This document shows, piece after piece, positions 43,031 through 53,450 of a stretch of DNA of 64,000 nucleotides. Origin of the DNA: DATARH01 sp035534855. Lineage in GTDB: Bacteria > Pseudomonadota > Alphaproteobacteria > ATCC43930 > CGMCC-115725. The notes beneath the pieces are model-generated. The model was not told the DNA's origin. It made no database searches and was given only the letters and a program-made list of their open reading frames with translations. Positions within the stretch are counted from its first letter, which is position 1. Every line of letters begins with the position of its first letter. The stretch is from positions 1 to 64,000 of the forward strand of contig DATLRD010000086.1 in the NCBI GenBank assembly GCA_035534855.1, given 5' to 3'. The translations under genes were made by a program, and so were the position numbers.

Positions 43031-44116
43031 TCAGCGCAGGCGGGCGGGCACCTCGACCCCGAGCAGCCGCGCCGCGTTGCCGCCGAAGATCTGCCGGCGC
43101 TCGGCGTCGCTCAGGTGAGGCGCGCGCTCGACAAATCCGATCGGGTCGATCTCGCCCATGTCATAGGGATAGTCGGTGCCCATCAGCACGTGCTCGGGCC
43201 CGTACTGGCGCACCAGGTATTCGAGCTGGTGGTGGGTGAACACCATCGTGTCGAAGTAGAGGCGCTTCAGGTAGGTCGTCGGGTCTTCCTTGAGGTGCTC
43301 ACAGCAATCGGGCCGGGCCGCTGCGCCATGGTCGATGCGGCCGGAATAGGCCGGCAGATAGCCGCCGCCGTGGGCGACCACGATCTTGAGCCCGGGATAG
43401 GCGTCGAGCACGCCGCCGAAGATCAGATGATGCACGGCGATCGTCGATTCGAGCGGAATGCCGATGACGTTGCTGAAATAATGGTCACCAAAGCGGCGCC
43501 CGTCGGTAAACCCAGACGGGTGCATGAACAGGACCACCCCAAGCTCTTCGCAGCGCTGGAAGATCGGGCGGAAGCGAGGGTCCGAGAAATCGGTGCCGTC
43601 GACATTCGAGGAAATCTCGATGCCGCGCATGCCGAGTGAGCCGGTAATCCGCTCCAGTTCGCGGATCGCCAGTTCCGGCGCCTGGAACGGGATCGTGCCG
43701 AGGCCGACAAAGCGGTCCGGGTGGCGGGCGACGATGCCGGCGATGTTGTCGTTAACCGCCTGCGCGGTCGCCAGGCCCAGCTCTGGGTCGGTCCAATAGA
43801 ACATCTGCACCGGCGCCGGCGAGAACGCCTGCATGTCGATGCCCATGATGTCCATGTCCTTGAGGCGCTGCTCGACCGAGGTCAGCTGGATCTGGGTGCG
43901 CGCCACCTGCTCGGCCTGGACCTTGCGGGTTCGCTCGTTGGCGAACTTCATCGTCGCGTCGCGCTCGGCATCCCAGAACGGCTTGACCATCTCGTCCGCC
44001 TTGTCGAGGTGGACGTGGCAATGGATGTCGATCGTGTACCATTTGCCGCGGGCATGGACCGGGCCGGGAAAGCGGCCCTCGATCTGGGTGCCGGGCGGGA
44101 GACAGGTGAAGAGCAT
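43031..44116 (-). CDS. Amidohydrolase_2 family protein (ACMSD-like)
   Basis: 361 residues. The metal motif DIHCHVHL (HxH) begins near residue 32; later VLFMHPSGF, VVAHGGGYLP and GTDYPYDMG carry the other His and Asp. This matches aminocarboxymuconate-semialdehyde decarboxylase or 2-pyrone-type hydrolase relatives, which decarboxylate or open rings in aromatic catabolism. The start has GGAGG 6 bases upstream. Substrate unknown; the catabolic genes next to it fit. Confidence 0.88.
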   Translation of the reverse strand: MLFTCLPPGTQIEGRFPGPVHARGKWYTIDIHCHVHLDKADEMVKPFWDAERDATMKFANERTRKVQAEQVARTQIQLTSVEQRLKDMDIMGIDMQAFSPAPVQMFYWTDPELGLATAQAVNDNIAGIVARHPDRFVGLGTIPFQAPELAIRELERITGSLGMRGIEISSNVDGTDFSDPRFRPIFQRCEELGVVLFMHPSGFTDGRRFGDHYFSNVIGIPLESTIAVHHLIFGGVLDAYPGLKIVVAHGGGYLPAYSGRIDHGAAARPDCCEHLKEDPTTYLKRLYFDTMVFTHHQLEYLVRQYGPEHVLMGTDYPYDMGEIDPIGFVERAPHLSDAERRQIFGGNAARLLGVEVPARLR

Positions 44117-44506
44117 TGAGTTACCTCCGCGAAAACGCGACGATCTTGCCGTGCCCAAGCCGGCAACGCCATGTAAACCGTACGCAGCGGGCGACTGCGC
44201 TTTCCGCCCGTCGGCGCTTGCCGCAGCGCCGCGGTCGGGGCTCGGGATATTCAACCGGCAGTGTGGTTAAGCCCCTCGGCATCTGTTGCGCCCGACGCGC
44301 GAACAAGACACAATGCCGCGCCTGCCCCCGGGAACCCCGGATATCTGTCGAGAACCGAACGCTGGTCGAGCCGAGCATCGAGAGGATGGCGACCGAGTCC
44401 ATGCACCGGAAGATCGCGCCGTGCATTGCGGCGCCGCGTCACTCGGTATCTGTCATCGTCCTGTCGCCGGCGGCAATGACCATATCCGATAGATAAAGGA
44501 GCGACG
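44117..44506. other. 390-base intergenic region before the pentose phosphate operon
   Basis: No convincing gene. It must hold the promoters of the divergent amidohydrolase and tkt genes. AAAGGAG lies 6 bases before the tkt start. I could not identify a certain -35/-10 pair or operator; short frames on either strand here lack ribosome sites and protein-like content. Confidence 0.5.
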
Positions 44507-46564
44507 ATGGCCGCATCCCTCGACGAACTGTGCGTCAACACGATCCGTACGCTGTGCATCGACGCGGTCCAGCAGGCCAATTCGGGCCATCCGGGCACCC
44601 CCATGGCAATGGCTCCGGTGGTCTATACGCTGTGGCAGGAATTCCTGCGCTTCGACCCCGAGGACCCGATCTGGCCCAATCGCGACCGTTTTGTGCTGTC
44701 GTCGGGCCATGCCTCGACGCTGCTCTATTCACTATTGCACCTGACCGGGGTCAAGGCGGTCGATTCGGCCTATGAGCGCCTCGGCACGCCGAGCGTAGCG
44801 CTCGACGATCTGAAGCGGTTCCGCCAGCTCGACAGCAAATGCCCGGGTCACCCCGAATACCACTGGACCTCGGGGGTCGAAACCACCACCGGCCCGCTTG
44901 GCCAGGGCATTGCTACCAGCGTCGGCATGGCGATCGGCGCGCGCTGGCTGGCGCAATATTTCAACCGCCCGGACTATCCGCTGTTCGATTACAATATTTA
45001 CGCGCTGTGCGGCGACGGCTGCATGATGGAAGGCGTGGGAGCCGAGGCCGCCTCGCTCGCCGGGCACCTCAAGCTCGGCAACCTGTGCTGGATCTACGAC
45101 AGCAACCACATCACGATCGAAGGCAACACCGCGCTGGCGTTCAGCGAGGATGTCGCCGGCCGGTTCCTCGCCTATGGCTGGCACGTGCTGCGCATCGGCG
45201 ACGCCAACGACCGCGAGCGCCTGGCCGCCGCGTTCGCGACAGCCAAGGGCGTCAGCGACCGGCCGACGCTGATCATCGTCGAAAGCCATATCGGCTATGG
45301 CGCGCCGCACAAGCAGGATACCTCGGGCGTCCATGGCGAGCCGCTCGGCGCCGAAGAGGTCAAGCTCACCAAGCGCAACTACGGCTGGCCCGAGGACGCG
45401 CAGTTCCTGGTGCCGGACGGGGTCTACGCCCATTTCGCCGAAGGGATCGGCGCGCGCGGCAAGAAATTGCGCAGCGACTGGGAAGCGTTGTTCGCGCGCT
45501 ACCGCGGCGAATACCCCGAGCTGGCCGATCAGTGCGAGCGGGTGCAGCGGCGCGACCTGCCCGACGGCTGGGACGCCGACATTCCGGTGTTTCCTGCCGA
45601 TCCCAAGGGCATCGCCAGCCGCGATTCGTCGGGCCGCGTGCTCAACGCGATCGCGCCGCGGCTGCCGTGGGTGGTCGGCGGTGCCGCCGATCTCGCGCCC
45701 TCGACCAAGACGCGTCTCACCTTCGCCGGCGCGGGCGACCTCGAAGCCGATACGCCGAATGGCCGCAATTTCCATTTCGGCATCCGCGAGCACGCGATGG
45801 GGGCGATCTGCAACGGGCTGGCGCTGTCGAAGCTGCGCCCGTATGGCTCGGGCTTCATGATCTTCTCGGACTACATGAAGCCGCCGATCCGGCTCAGCGC
45901 GATCATGGAGCTGCCTGTCATCTTCGCGTTCACCCACGATTCGATCGGCGTCGGCGAAGACGGGCCGACCCACCAGCCGGTCGAGCAGCTGATCGCGCTC
46001 CGCGCGATTCCCGGGCTCGTCGTTTTCCGGCCGGGCGACGCCAACGAGGTCGCCGAAGCATGGCGCTTCGCGCTCGAGGCCAAGCACGACCCGTGCTGCC
46101 TCATTCTCAGCCGCCAGAACCTGCCGACCCTCGACCGCGCGAAATTCGCGCCGGCGAGCGGGGTGCGGCGTGGCGCCTATGTGCTGGCCGACAGCAAGCC
46201 GGGGCAGCCCGACGTGATCCTGATGGGCACCGGCAGTGAAGTTGCGCTGTGCGTCGATGTCTATGAAAAGCTGGCCGCCGAGGGCGTCGCCGCGCGCGTC
46301 GTCAGCATGCCGTCGTGGGAGCTGTTCGAGCGCCAGGACGAAGCCTATCGTGCCTCGGTTCTGCCGCCGACCTGCACCCGCCGCGTCGCGGTCGAGCAGG
46401 CCTCGGCGCTGGGCTGGGAGCGTTATACCGGGCTGCGTGGCACGGTTATCGCCATGAAAACCTTCGGCGCTTCAGCGCCGCTTAAGGAACTGCTCGTCAA
46501 ATTCGGTTTTACCGAAGAGAACGTCTATGCGGCTGCCAAGGCGCAGCTCGCCCGCAAGGAGTAG
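44507..46564 (+). CDS. tkt: Transketolase
   Basis: Moves two-carbon units between sugar phosphates using thiamine diphosphate. 685 residues, normal length. Features: NSGHPGTPMAMAPVVY, the ThDP motif GDGCMMEGVGAEAASLAG...IYDSNHITIEG, FAFTHDSIGVGEDGPTHQP and the C-terminal domain. AAAGGAG precedes the ATG. First gene of the pentose phosphate operon; the next gene follows 5 bases later. Confidence 0.98.
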   Translation: MAASLDELCVNTIRTLCIDAVQQANSGHPGTPMAMAPVVYTLWQEFLRFDPEDPIWPNRDRFVLSSGHASTLLYSLLHLTGVKAVDSAYERLGTPSVALDDLKRFRQLDSKCPGHPEYHWTSGVETTTGPLGQGIATSVGMAIGARWLAQYFNRPDYPLFDYNIYALCGDGCMMEGVGAEAASLAGHLKLGNLCWIYDSNHITIEGNTALAFSEDVAGRFLAYGWHVLRIGDANDRERLAAAFATAKGVSDRPTLIIVESHIGYGAPHKQDTSGVHGEPLGAEEVKLTKRNYGWPEDAQFLVPDGVYAHFAEGIGARGKKLRSDWEALFARYRGEYPELADQCERVQRRDLPDGWDADIPVFPADPKGIASRDSSGRVLNAIAPRLPWVVGGAADLAPSTKTRLTFAGAGDLEADTPNGRNFHFGIREHAMGAICNGLALSKLRPYGSGFMIFSDYMKPPIRLSAIMELPVIFAFTHDSIGVGEDGPTHQPVEQLIALRAIPGLVVFRPGDANEVAEAWRFALEAKHDPCCLILSRQNLPTLDRAKFAPASGVRRGAYVLADSKPGQPDVILMGTGSEVALCVDVYEKLAAEGVAARVVSMPSWELFERQDEAYRASVLPPTCTRRVAVEQASALGWERYTGLRGTVIAMKTFGASAPLKELLVKFGFTEENVYAAAKAQLARKE

Positions 46565-46569
46565 AAGCC

Positions 46570-49419
46570 ATGGCCAATCCGCTCAAAGAGCTTGGTGAAT
46601 ATGGGCAATCGGTCTGGCTGGATTTTGTCAGCCGGGAATTGCTGAAAAGCGGCCAGCTCAAACAGCTGATCGCCGACGATGGGCTGCGCGGAGTCACGTC
46701 GAACCCGTCGATCTTTGAAAAGGCGATCGGCCACGGCGACGATTACGACGAGATGATCCGCACCGCCGAGGCGAGCGGCGACCTCGATCCCGCCGCGCTG
46801 TTCGAGGATCTGGCGGTGCGCGAGATCCAGGAAGGCGCCGACCAGCTGAGCCTGGTCTACGAACAGACGCAGCGCCGCGACGGTTATATCAGCCTCGAAG
46901 TCTCGCCGTATCTGGCGATGGACACGCACGGCACGATCGAGGAGGCCCGCCGCCTGTGGCGCGAGGTCGACCGCCGCAACCTGATGGTCAAGGTGCCCGG
47001 CACCAAGGCCGGCATCCCGGCGATCCGCACGTTGATCGGCGAGGGCATCAACATCAACGTGACCCTGCTCTTCGCCAAGGAGATGTATGCCCAGGTGGCC
47101 GACGCCTACATCTCGGGGCTTGAGGATTTCGTCGCCAGAGGTGGTGACCCGCACCGGGTGGGGAGCGTCGCGAGCTTTTTTGTCAGCCGTATCGATTCGC
47201 TGGTCGACGACGCGCTCGACGCGAAGGTCGCCGCGGCAACCGACCCGGCCGAAAAATCACGGCTCGCCGGCATCAAGGGCAAGGTGGCGATCGCCAATGC
47301 CAAGCTCGCCTACCAGCTCTACAACAAGATCTATTCCGACGAGCGCTGGCAGCGCCTGGCACAGAGTGGTGCGCAGACCCAGCGGTTGCTGTGGGCCAGC
47401 ACCGGCACCAAAAACAAGGCCTACAGCGACGTGCTCTACGTTGAGGAGCTGATCGGGTCGAATACGGTCAACACGATGCCGCCGGCGACCATGGACGCAT
47501 TCCGCGACCACGGCCGCCCGCGCCAGAGCATCGAAGAGAATGTCGCCGCCGCCGAGGTAGTGATGGCGGAGCTCGCCAAATCCGGCATCTCGATCGAAGC
47601 AGTGACGTCGAAGCTGGTCAACGACGGCGTACAGCTGTTCGCCGACGCCGCCGACCAGCTTTATGCGGCGGTTCAGAAAAAGCGCCACAGCGTACTCGGG
47701 CGCAAGCTCAATTCGATGACCTACAAGCTGCCCGAGGCGATCGGCAAGGCGGTCGGCGAGGCGATCGAGGATTGGCGCAAGGGCGGCAAGATCAGGCGCC
47801 TGTGGCATGCCGACGCGTCGCTGTGGACCGAGGCGGACGAAGCCAAGTGGGTCGGCTGGCTGGGCATCGTCGAGGCCCAGCAGAAGGCGATCGCGGTTCT
47901 CGAAAACTTTGCCAAGGACGTGCGCAGCGGCGGGTTCAGCGACGTGCTGCTGCTCGGCATGGGTGGGTCGAGCCTCGGCCCCGAAGTGTTCGCCGAGACG
48001 TTCGGCTCCAAGCCGGGCTACCCCAAGCTGCACGTGCTCGATTCGACCGACCCGGCACAGGTCCGCTCGTTCGAGAGCGCGGTCGACTTAACCCGCACGC
48101 TGTTTCTGGTGTCGAGCAAGTCGGGCAGCACGCTCGAACCGAACATCTTCAAGCAATACTTTTTCGAGCGCGCCAAGGCGGCGGTGGGTGCGGAAGAGGC
48201 GCCGAAGCGCTTTGTCGCGATCACCGACCCCGGTTCGGCGGTCGAGCGGATCGCCCGGCAGGAGGGTTTCCGCAGCGTCTTCCATGGGCTCTCCAGCATC
48301 GGTGGGCGCTATTCGGTGCTGTCGAATTTCGGCATGGTGCCGGCGGCGGCGATCGGCGTCGACACGCGCGCCTTTCTTGAAAGCACCGCAGAGATGGTGC
48401 GCTCATGCGCGCCGAGCGCGCCGCCGGTCGAAAACCCGGGGGTGATCCTGGGCGCGATCATGGGCGTGTGCCAGCGAGTCGGCCGAGACAAGGTCACGGT
48501 GATCGCCTCGGAAGGGATCGCCGATTTCGGCGCCTGGCTCGAGCAGCTTCTTGCCGAATCGACGGGCAAGATCGGCAAGGGCATCGTGCCGGTCGATGGC
48601 GAGCCGTTGGGAGCGCCCGACGTCTACGGCAGCGACCGGCTGTTTGCCTATCTGCGCCTTGCCTCCGACGCCGACAGCCAGCAGGAGCGGGCGATCGCCG
48701 CGCTCGAAGCTGCCGGCCAGCCGGTTGTGCGGATCACGGTCGGCGACCCGATGCAGCTCGGCCAGGAGTTCTTCCGCTGGGAGATGGCGACCGCGGTGGC
48801 CGGCTCGATCATCGGTATCAACCCGTTCGACCAGCCAGATGTCGAGGCGAGCAAGGTCAAGACGCGCGAGCTGACCACGGCCTATGAGGAGACCGGCAAG
48901 CTGCCGCCCGAGACGCCGTTCTTCGCCGGCGACGGGGTCGAATTGTTTGCCGACCCACGCAACGAGGCCGCGCTGAAACCGCAGGCGACGAGCCTCACCG
49001 CGGCGCTGAAGGCGCATCTCGGCCGTGCCGGCGCCGGGGATTACGTCGCGCTGCTCGCCTACGTCGCCCGCGACTCGGCGCATATCGAGGCGCTGCAAAG
49101 CATCCGGCGAAAGATCAGGGACCATAAGAAAGTGGCGACCTGCCTCGGCTTCGGCCCGCGCTTCCTGCATTCGACCGGCCAGGCCTACAAGGGCGGTCCG
49201 AACAGCGGCGTGGTGCTGCAGATCACCTGCGTCGACGCCACCGATCTGCCGGTACCCGGGCAGAAATTCACGTTCGGGGTGGTCAAGGCGGCACAGGCGC
49301 GCGGCGATTTCGACGTGCTCGCCGAGCGCGGGCGGCGAGCACTGCGCGTGCACCTGACCGGCAATCTTGAAACCGGGCTGCAGACGCTGGCCCGCGCGAT
49401 CGATCAGGCCCTGCAATAG
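46570..49419 (+). CDS. tal-pgi: Bifunctional transaldolase / glucose-6-phosphate isomerase
   Basis: 949 residues, a fusion. Residues 1-370 are transaldolase: TSNPSIFEKAI, Schiff-base Lys in NLMVKVPGTKAG, GININVTLLFAKE, VASFFVSRID. Residues about 380-949 are phosphoglucose isomerase: GMGGSSLGPEVFAE, SSKSGSTLEPN and GGRYSVLSNFG. The single chain joins the non-oxidative branch to glucose-6-phosphate. The fusion is known in Gluconobacter-like and other alphaproteobacteria. GGAG before the ATG. A functionless linker around residue 370 is likely. Confidence 0.97.
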   Translation: MANPLKELGEYGQSVWLDFVSRELLKSGQLKQLIADDGLRGVTSNPSIFEKAIGHGDDYDEMIRTAEASGDLDPAALFEDLAVREIQEGADQLSLVYEQTQRRDGYISLEVSPYLAMDTHGTIEEARRLWREVDRRNLMVKVPGTKAGIPAIRTLIGEGININVTLLFAKEMYAQVADAYISGLEDFVARGGDPHRVGSVASFFVSRIDSLVDDALDAKVAAATDPAEKSRLAGIKGKVAIANAKLAYQLYNKIYSDERWQRLAQSGAQTQRLLWASTGTKNKAYSDVLYVEELIGSNTVNTMPPATMDAFRDHGRPRQSIEENVAAAEVVMAELAKSGISIEAVTSKLVNDGVQLFADAADQLYAAVQKKRHSVLGRKLNSMTYKLPEAIGKAVGEAIEDWRKGGKIRRLWHADASLWTEADEAKWVGWLGIVEAQQKAIAVLENFAKDVRSGGFSDVLLLGMGGSSLGPEVFAETFGSKPGYPKLHVLDSTDPAQVRSFESAVDLTRTLFLVSSKSGSTLEPNIFKQYFFERAKAAVGAEEAPKRFVAITDPGSAVERIARQEGFRSVFHGLSSIGGRYSVLSNFGMVPAAAIGVDTRAFLESTAEMVRSCAPSAPPVENPGVILGAIMGVCQRVGRDKVTVIASEGIADFGAWLEQLLAESTGKIGKGIVPVDGEPLGAPDVYGSDRLFAYLRLASDADSQQERAIAALEAAGQPVVRITVGDPMQLGQEFFRWEMATAVAGSIIGINPFDQPDVEASKVKTRELTTAYEETGKLPPETPFFAGDGVELFADPRNEAALKPQATSLTAALKAHLGRAGAGDYVALLAYVARDSAHIEALQSIRRKIRDHKKVATCLGFGPRFLHSTGQAYKGGPNSGVVLQITCVDATDLPVPGQKFTFGVVKAAQARGDFDVLAERGRRALRVHLTGNLETGLQTLARAIDQALQ

Positions 49420-49458
49420 CGGCCATCGCAACCTCAACCGGCTTACAGGAGACAATAG

Positions 49459-50439
49459 ATGCAACTGGGAATGATCGGGCTGGGCCGGATGGGCGGCAAT
49501 ATCGTGCGCCGGCTGATGCACAACGGGCATAGCTGCGTCGTCTACGACCGCAGCGCCGACGCGGTGAAGACGCTGGCCGGGGAGGGAGCGACCGGATCAT
49601 CCGGCCTTGCCGACTTTGTCGGCAAGCTCAGCGCGCCGAAGACGGTATGGGTGATGCTGCCGTCCGGCAAGGTGACCCACGACACGATCGTCGAGCTCAG
49701 CGGCCTCCTGGCCAAGGGCGACATCCTGATCGACGGCGGCAACTCAAACTATCACGACGACATCGCCCACGCCGAGATGCTCGAGAAGAAGGGCATCACC
49801 TTCGTCGATGTCGGCACCAGCGGCGGCATCTGGGGGCTGGAGCGCGGTTATTGCATGATGATCGGCGGGACGAAGGAGGCGGTTGACCATCTCGACCCGA
49901 TTTTCAAGACGCTGGCACCGGGCGTCGGCACGATCGACAAGACCCCCGGCCGCGAGGGCCGCGACCCGCGGGTCGAAAACGGCTACATCCATGCCGGTCC
50001 CGCCGGTGCCGGGCATTTCACCAAGATGGTGCACAACGGCATCGAATACGGTGTGATGCAGGCTTATGCCGAGGGCTTCGATATCCTGAAGGGCGCCTCG
50101 CAATCGTTCATCCCGGAGAACCGGCGCTTCAACCTAAATCTCGCCGACCTGGCCGAGGTATGGCGGCGCGGCAGCGTCATCGCCTCGTGGCTGCTCGACC
50201 TGACGGCGATCGCGTTGGCGGATGATGAAAGCCTGGGCGCGTTCACCGGCACTGTCGAGGATTCGGGCGAAGGGCGCTGGACGATCGAGGCGGCAATTGA
50301 AGAGGCCGTTCCGGCGGATGTACTGACCGCCGCACTCTACGTGCGGTTCCGGTCGCGGCAGACGCATACCTATGCCGAGAAGATTCTGTCGGCGATGCGC
50401 TCCGAATTCGGCGGCCACCAGGAACCGAAAAAGGCCTGA
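49459..50439 (+). CDS. gnd: 6-phosphogluconate dehydrogenase (decarboxylating), short form
   Basis: Oxidises 6-phosphogluconate to ribulose-5-phosphate and CO2. 326 residues, the short type (about 300-330) rather than the 470-residue type. NAD(P) motif GLGRMGGN; the acidic VVYDRS suggests NAD preference. IDGGNSNYHDD and the catalytic HFTKMVHNGIEYG are in place. Followed 3 bases later by zwf; AGGAG before the start. Confidence 0.96.
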   Translation: MQLGMIGLGRMGGNIVRRLMHNGHSCVVYDRSADAVKTLAGEGATGSSGLADFVGKLSAPKTVWVMLPSGKVTHDTIVELSGLLAKGDILIDGGNSNYHDDIAHAEMLEKKGITFVDVGTSGGIWGLERGYCMMIGGTKEAVDHLDPIFKTLAPGVGTIDKTPGREGRDPRVENGYIHAGPAGAGHFTKMVHNGIEYGVMQAYAEGFDILKGASQSFIPENRRFNLNLADLAEVWRRGSVIASWLLDLTAIALADDESLGAFTGTVEDSGEGRWTIEAAIEEAVPADVLTAALYVRFRSRQTHTYAEKILSAMRSEFGGHQEPKKA

Positions 50440-50442
50440 GCG

Positions 50443-52008
50443 ATGGCGGACGGTCAAAAGACGGACACTGCCGGCGGCGCAACGCACAGCGCCGCCACAG
50501 CGCCGCCGTGCACGATGGTGATCTTCGGCTCGAGCGGCGACCTGACCAAGCGGCTGCTGATGCCGGCGATCTACAACCTGTCGAAGGCGGGTTTGCTGTC
50601 CGATCAGTTCGCGCTGATCGGGGTCGACCGCGCCGACCAATCCGACGATGTCTTCCGCAGCTATCTGGCAGAAGGGGTCAAGACCTTTGTCTCCGACACC
50701 GCGATGGGGGGCCGGACCGAGCCGTTCGACGAAAAGGCGTGGGACTTCATCGCGCAGCGGCTGTTTCACCTGTCCGGCGATCTGACCGACGCCAAGACCT
50801 ATGACGCGCTCAAGACATTGATCGGCGAGGCATCACAAGCCGACAAGACCGGCGGCAACGTGCTGTTCTACCTCGCGGTCGCCAGCCGGCTGTTTGGGCC
50901 TATTGTCGACCGGCTCGGTGCTTCGGGGCTGGCGACAGAGGAAAACGGCAACTGGCGGCGCGTCATTATCGAAAAGCCGTTTGGCAACGACCTCACCTCG
51001 GCCAAGGCGCTCAACGCGCAGATCCTCAAATCGCTCGACGAATCGCAGATCTATCGGATGGACCATTTCCTCGGGAAGGAAACGGTCCAGAACATCATGG
51101 CGCTGCGGTTTGCCAACGGCATCTTCGAGCCCCTGTGGAACCGCGACCACATCGACCACGTGCAGATCACCGTGTCCGAAACCGTCGGCGTCGAGCACCG
51201 CGCCTCGTTCTACGAGGCGACCGGCGCAATGCGCGACATGGTGCCGAACCATGTCTTCCAGCTCTTGAGCCTGACCGCAATGGAGCCGCCCAACTCGTTC
51301 GCCGCCGACGCGGTGCGCACCGAGAAGACCAAGGTGCTCGACGCGGTGAGCCCGTTCGAAGGGGCGGATTTGCAGCGCAACGTCGTGCGCGGGCAATACA
51401 GTGCCGGCACGGTGCTCGACCGCAACGTGCGCGCCTATATCCAGGAAGAGGGCGTCAATCCGCAGAGCCAGACTGAGACCTATGTCGCGATGCGGCTCAA
51501 CATCGACAATTGGCGCTGGGCCGGGGTGCCGTTCTATCTGCGCACCGGTAAGGCGATGAGCCGACGCACGACCGAAATCTCGATCCAGTTCAAGAACGTG
51601 CCGTTCGCATTGTTCCGCAATACCCAGGTCGACACGCTGACCCCCAACGTCCTGGTGCTGCAGCTCCAACCCGACGAAGGAGTGTCGCTGCAGTTCAGCG
51701 CCAAGCGCCCCGGACCCGAAATCCAGTTGGGCTCGGTGCGGATGAATTTCCGCTACGCCGATTATTTCCGGACTGCTCCGGCGACCGGGTACGAGACCCT
51801 GGTCTATGACTGCATGATCGGCGACGCGATGCTGTTCCAACGCGCCGACAGCGTCGAGGCGGGGTGGTCGATCGTCCAGCCGATCCTCGATTTGTGGCAC
51901 GGAGGCAAGGACGTGCCGCTCGCACTTTATGCCGCCGGCAGCGGCGGGCCCGACGCGTCCGACGAGATGCTGTGGCGCAGCGGTCGCCAGTGGCGGCCTC
52001 TCGCATAG
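50443..52008 (+). CDS. zwf: Glucose-6-phosphate 1-dehydrogenase
   Basis: Makes 6-phosphogluconolactone and NAD(P)H. 521 residues. Cofactor motif FGSSGDLTKR; the signature YRMDHFLGKETVQN holds the substrate Lys; KPFG in IIEKPFGND. Full length for the family. Starts 3 bases after gnd and shares its transcript. Confidence 0.98.
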   Translation: MADGQKTDTAGGATHSAATAPPCTMVIFGSSGDLTKRLLMPAIYNLSKAGLLSDQFALIGVDRADQSDDVFRSYLAEGVKTFVSDTAMGGRTEPFDEKAWDFIAQRLFHLSGDLTDAKTYDALKTLIGEASQADKTGGNVLFYLAVASRLFGPIVDRLGASGLATEENGNWRRVIIEKPFGNDLTSAKALNAQILKSLDESQIYRMDHFLGKETVQNIMALRFANGIFEPLWNRDHIDHVQITVSETVGVEHRASFYEATGAMRDMVPNHVFQLLSLTAMEPPNSFAADAVRTEKTKVLDAVSPFEGADLQRNVVRGQYSAGTVLDRNVRAYIQEEGVNPQSQTETYVAMRLNIDNWRWAGVPFYLRTGKAMSRRTTEISIQFKNVPFALFRNTQVDTLTPNVLVLQLQPDEGVSLQFSAKRPGPEIQLGSVRMNFRYADYFRTAPATGYETLVYDCMIGDAMLFQRADSVEAGWSIVQPILDLWHGGKDVPLALYAAGSGGPDASDEMLWRSGRQWRPLA

Positions 52009-52024
52009 GCAGCGGCGCGCGTCG

Positions 52025-52699
52025 ATGAGCCGACCGCTGATCGTCGCTCCGTCGATCCTGTCGGCCGATTTCGGCCGCCTCGCCGACGAGGTGCGCGCGG
52101 CCGACGTGGCGGGCGGCGACTGGATCCATGTCGATGTGATGGACGGCCGGTTCGTGCCGAACCTGACGATCGGCCCGGTCGTGGTCAAGGCGGTGCGGAA
52201 TGCGACGGCGAAGCCGCTCGACGTGCACCTGATGGTGGTCGAGCCGGAACGGCTGATCGACGCGTTTGTCGAAGCCGGGGCCGACCATCTGCTGGTGCAT
52301 TGCGAGCCGCCGGCGACGATCCACCTGCACCGCACGCTGGGGCAGATTCGCGACCACGGAAAGAAGTCCGGCGTCGTGCTCAACCCGGGCACCCCGCTGG
52401 TGGCGATCGAAGAGGTGCTCGACCTTTGCGACATCGTACTGGTAATGAGCGTTAATCCCGGCTTTGGCGGGCAGCGCTTCATTCCCGGGGTGCTTCACAA
52501 GATTCGTGCCCTGCGCGCGCTTTGCGACCGGCGCGGGCTCGACCCGGTGATCGAGATCGACGGCGGGATCAGCGGCGAGACCGCATGGCAGGCGATCGAT
52601 GCCGGGGTGACGGCGTTCGTGGCCGGCTCCGCGGTGTTCGGGGCGCCAGATTATGCCGCCGCGATCGCGGCAATCCGCAATTCACGCCAGCCGCGCTAG
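52025..52699 (+). CDS. rpe: Ribulose-phosphate 3-epimerase
   Basis: Interconverts ribulose-5-phosphate and xylulose-5-phosphate. 224 residues, standard TIM barrel: APSILSADFGRL, HVDVMDGRFVPN, MSVNPGFGGQRF and IEIDGGIS. The ATG at 52025 is 16 bases after zwf; the frame extends further up but the family start is here. Metal His and Asp are in HVDVMDG and DGGI. Confidence 0.97.
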   Translation: MSRPLIVAPSILSADFGRLADEVRAADVAGGDWIHVDVMDGRFVPNLTIGPVVVKAVRNATAKPLDVHLMVVEPERLIDAFVEAGADHLLVHCEPPATIHLHRTLGQIRDHGKKSGVVLNPGTPLVAIEEVLDLCDIVLVMSVNPGFGGQRFIPGVLHKIRALRALCDRRGLDPVIEIDGGISGETAWQAIDAGVTAFVAGSAVFGAPDYAAAIAAIRNSRQPR

Positions 52700-52721
52700 C
52701 GAAACGGAGGAAACCCACAGC

Positions 52722-53450
52722 ATGACCGGCCCGCGCATCGACGTTTCGGCCGACGCTGCGGCGCTCGCGACGCGGGCGGCACAGTGGATCACCGATCTCG
52801 CATGCCATTCCACCGGGCGCTTTGCGATCTGCCTTTCGGGCGGATCGACGCCGAAGCGCCTCTATCAGGTGCTGGCCGGCGCGCCGTTCCGCGATGCGCT
52901 GCCCTGGCAGCGGGTCCACTGGTTCTGGGGCGACGACCGCTTCGTGCCGTGGGATCACCCGGACAGCAATTACGGCATGGCCCGTGACGCGATGCTGGCC
53001 CATGTGCCGGCGCCGCCGGAAAACATCCACGGGATCGCCACCTCGGGCACCGTCGCCGACGCCGCCGCGGCTTACGAGGACACCCTGAAATCGTATTACG
53101 GCGGCGACGCACTCGACCCGGCGCGGCCGCTGTTTGACATCGTGCTGCTTGGCATGGGGCCAGACGGGCACACCGCCTCGCTGTTCCCCGGAAAGCCGGC
53201 GCTTGACGAGCGGCAGCATTGGACGGCCGCGGTGCCCGAGCCGGGGCTCAACCCGTTTGTCCCGCGCGTCACGCTGAGCTTTCCGGCGCTCGCCAGCGCC
53301 GGCAGCGCTGCGTTTCTGGTGGCCGGCGCCGACAAGACCGCGATGATGAAGCGGGTTCAGGGCCGCGACCCGAGCCTGCCGTCGGCTCGGGTCCAACCGG
53401 TCGGCGAGCTGATCTGGTTCATCGACCGCGCGGCGGAGGTCGGCCCGTGA
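52722..53450 (+). CDS. pgl: 6-phosphogluconolactonase
   Basis: Hydrolyses the Zwf product. 242 residues. DevB/Pgl motifs: CLSGGSTPKRLYQVLAG, VHWFWGDDRFVPWDHPDSNYGMA and LLGMGPDGHTASLFPG. GGAGGAAAC precedes the ATG at 52722. Its stop overlaps the GTG of rpiA by 4 bases. Confidence 0.97.
   Translation: MTGPRIDVSADAAALATRAAQWITDLACHSTGRFAICLSGGSTPKRLYQVLAGAPFRDALPWQRVHWFWGDDRFVPWDHPDSNYGMARDAMLAHVPAPPENIHGIATSGTVADAAAAYEDTLKSYYGGDALDPARPLFDIVLLGMGPDGHTASLFPGKPALDERQHWTAAVPEPGLNPFVPRVTLSFPALASAGSAAFLVAGADKTAMMKRVQGRDPSLPSARVQPVGELIWFIDRAAEVGP

Noticed and set aside
44251..44604. Frames in the gap before tkt
   Set aside because: Overlap the tkt start, lack ribosome sites and show no protein-like pattern.
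52569..53396. Reverse frames across pgl and rpe
   Set aside because: Shadows of confidently assigned pathway genes.
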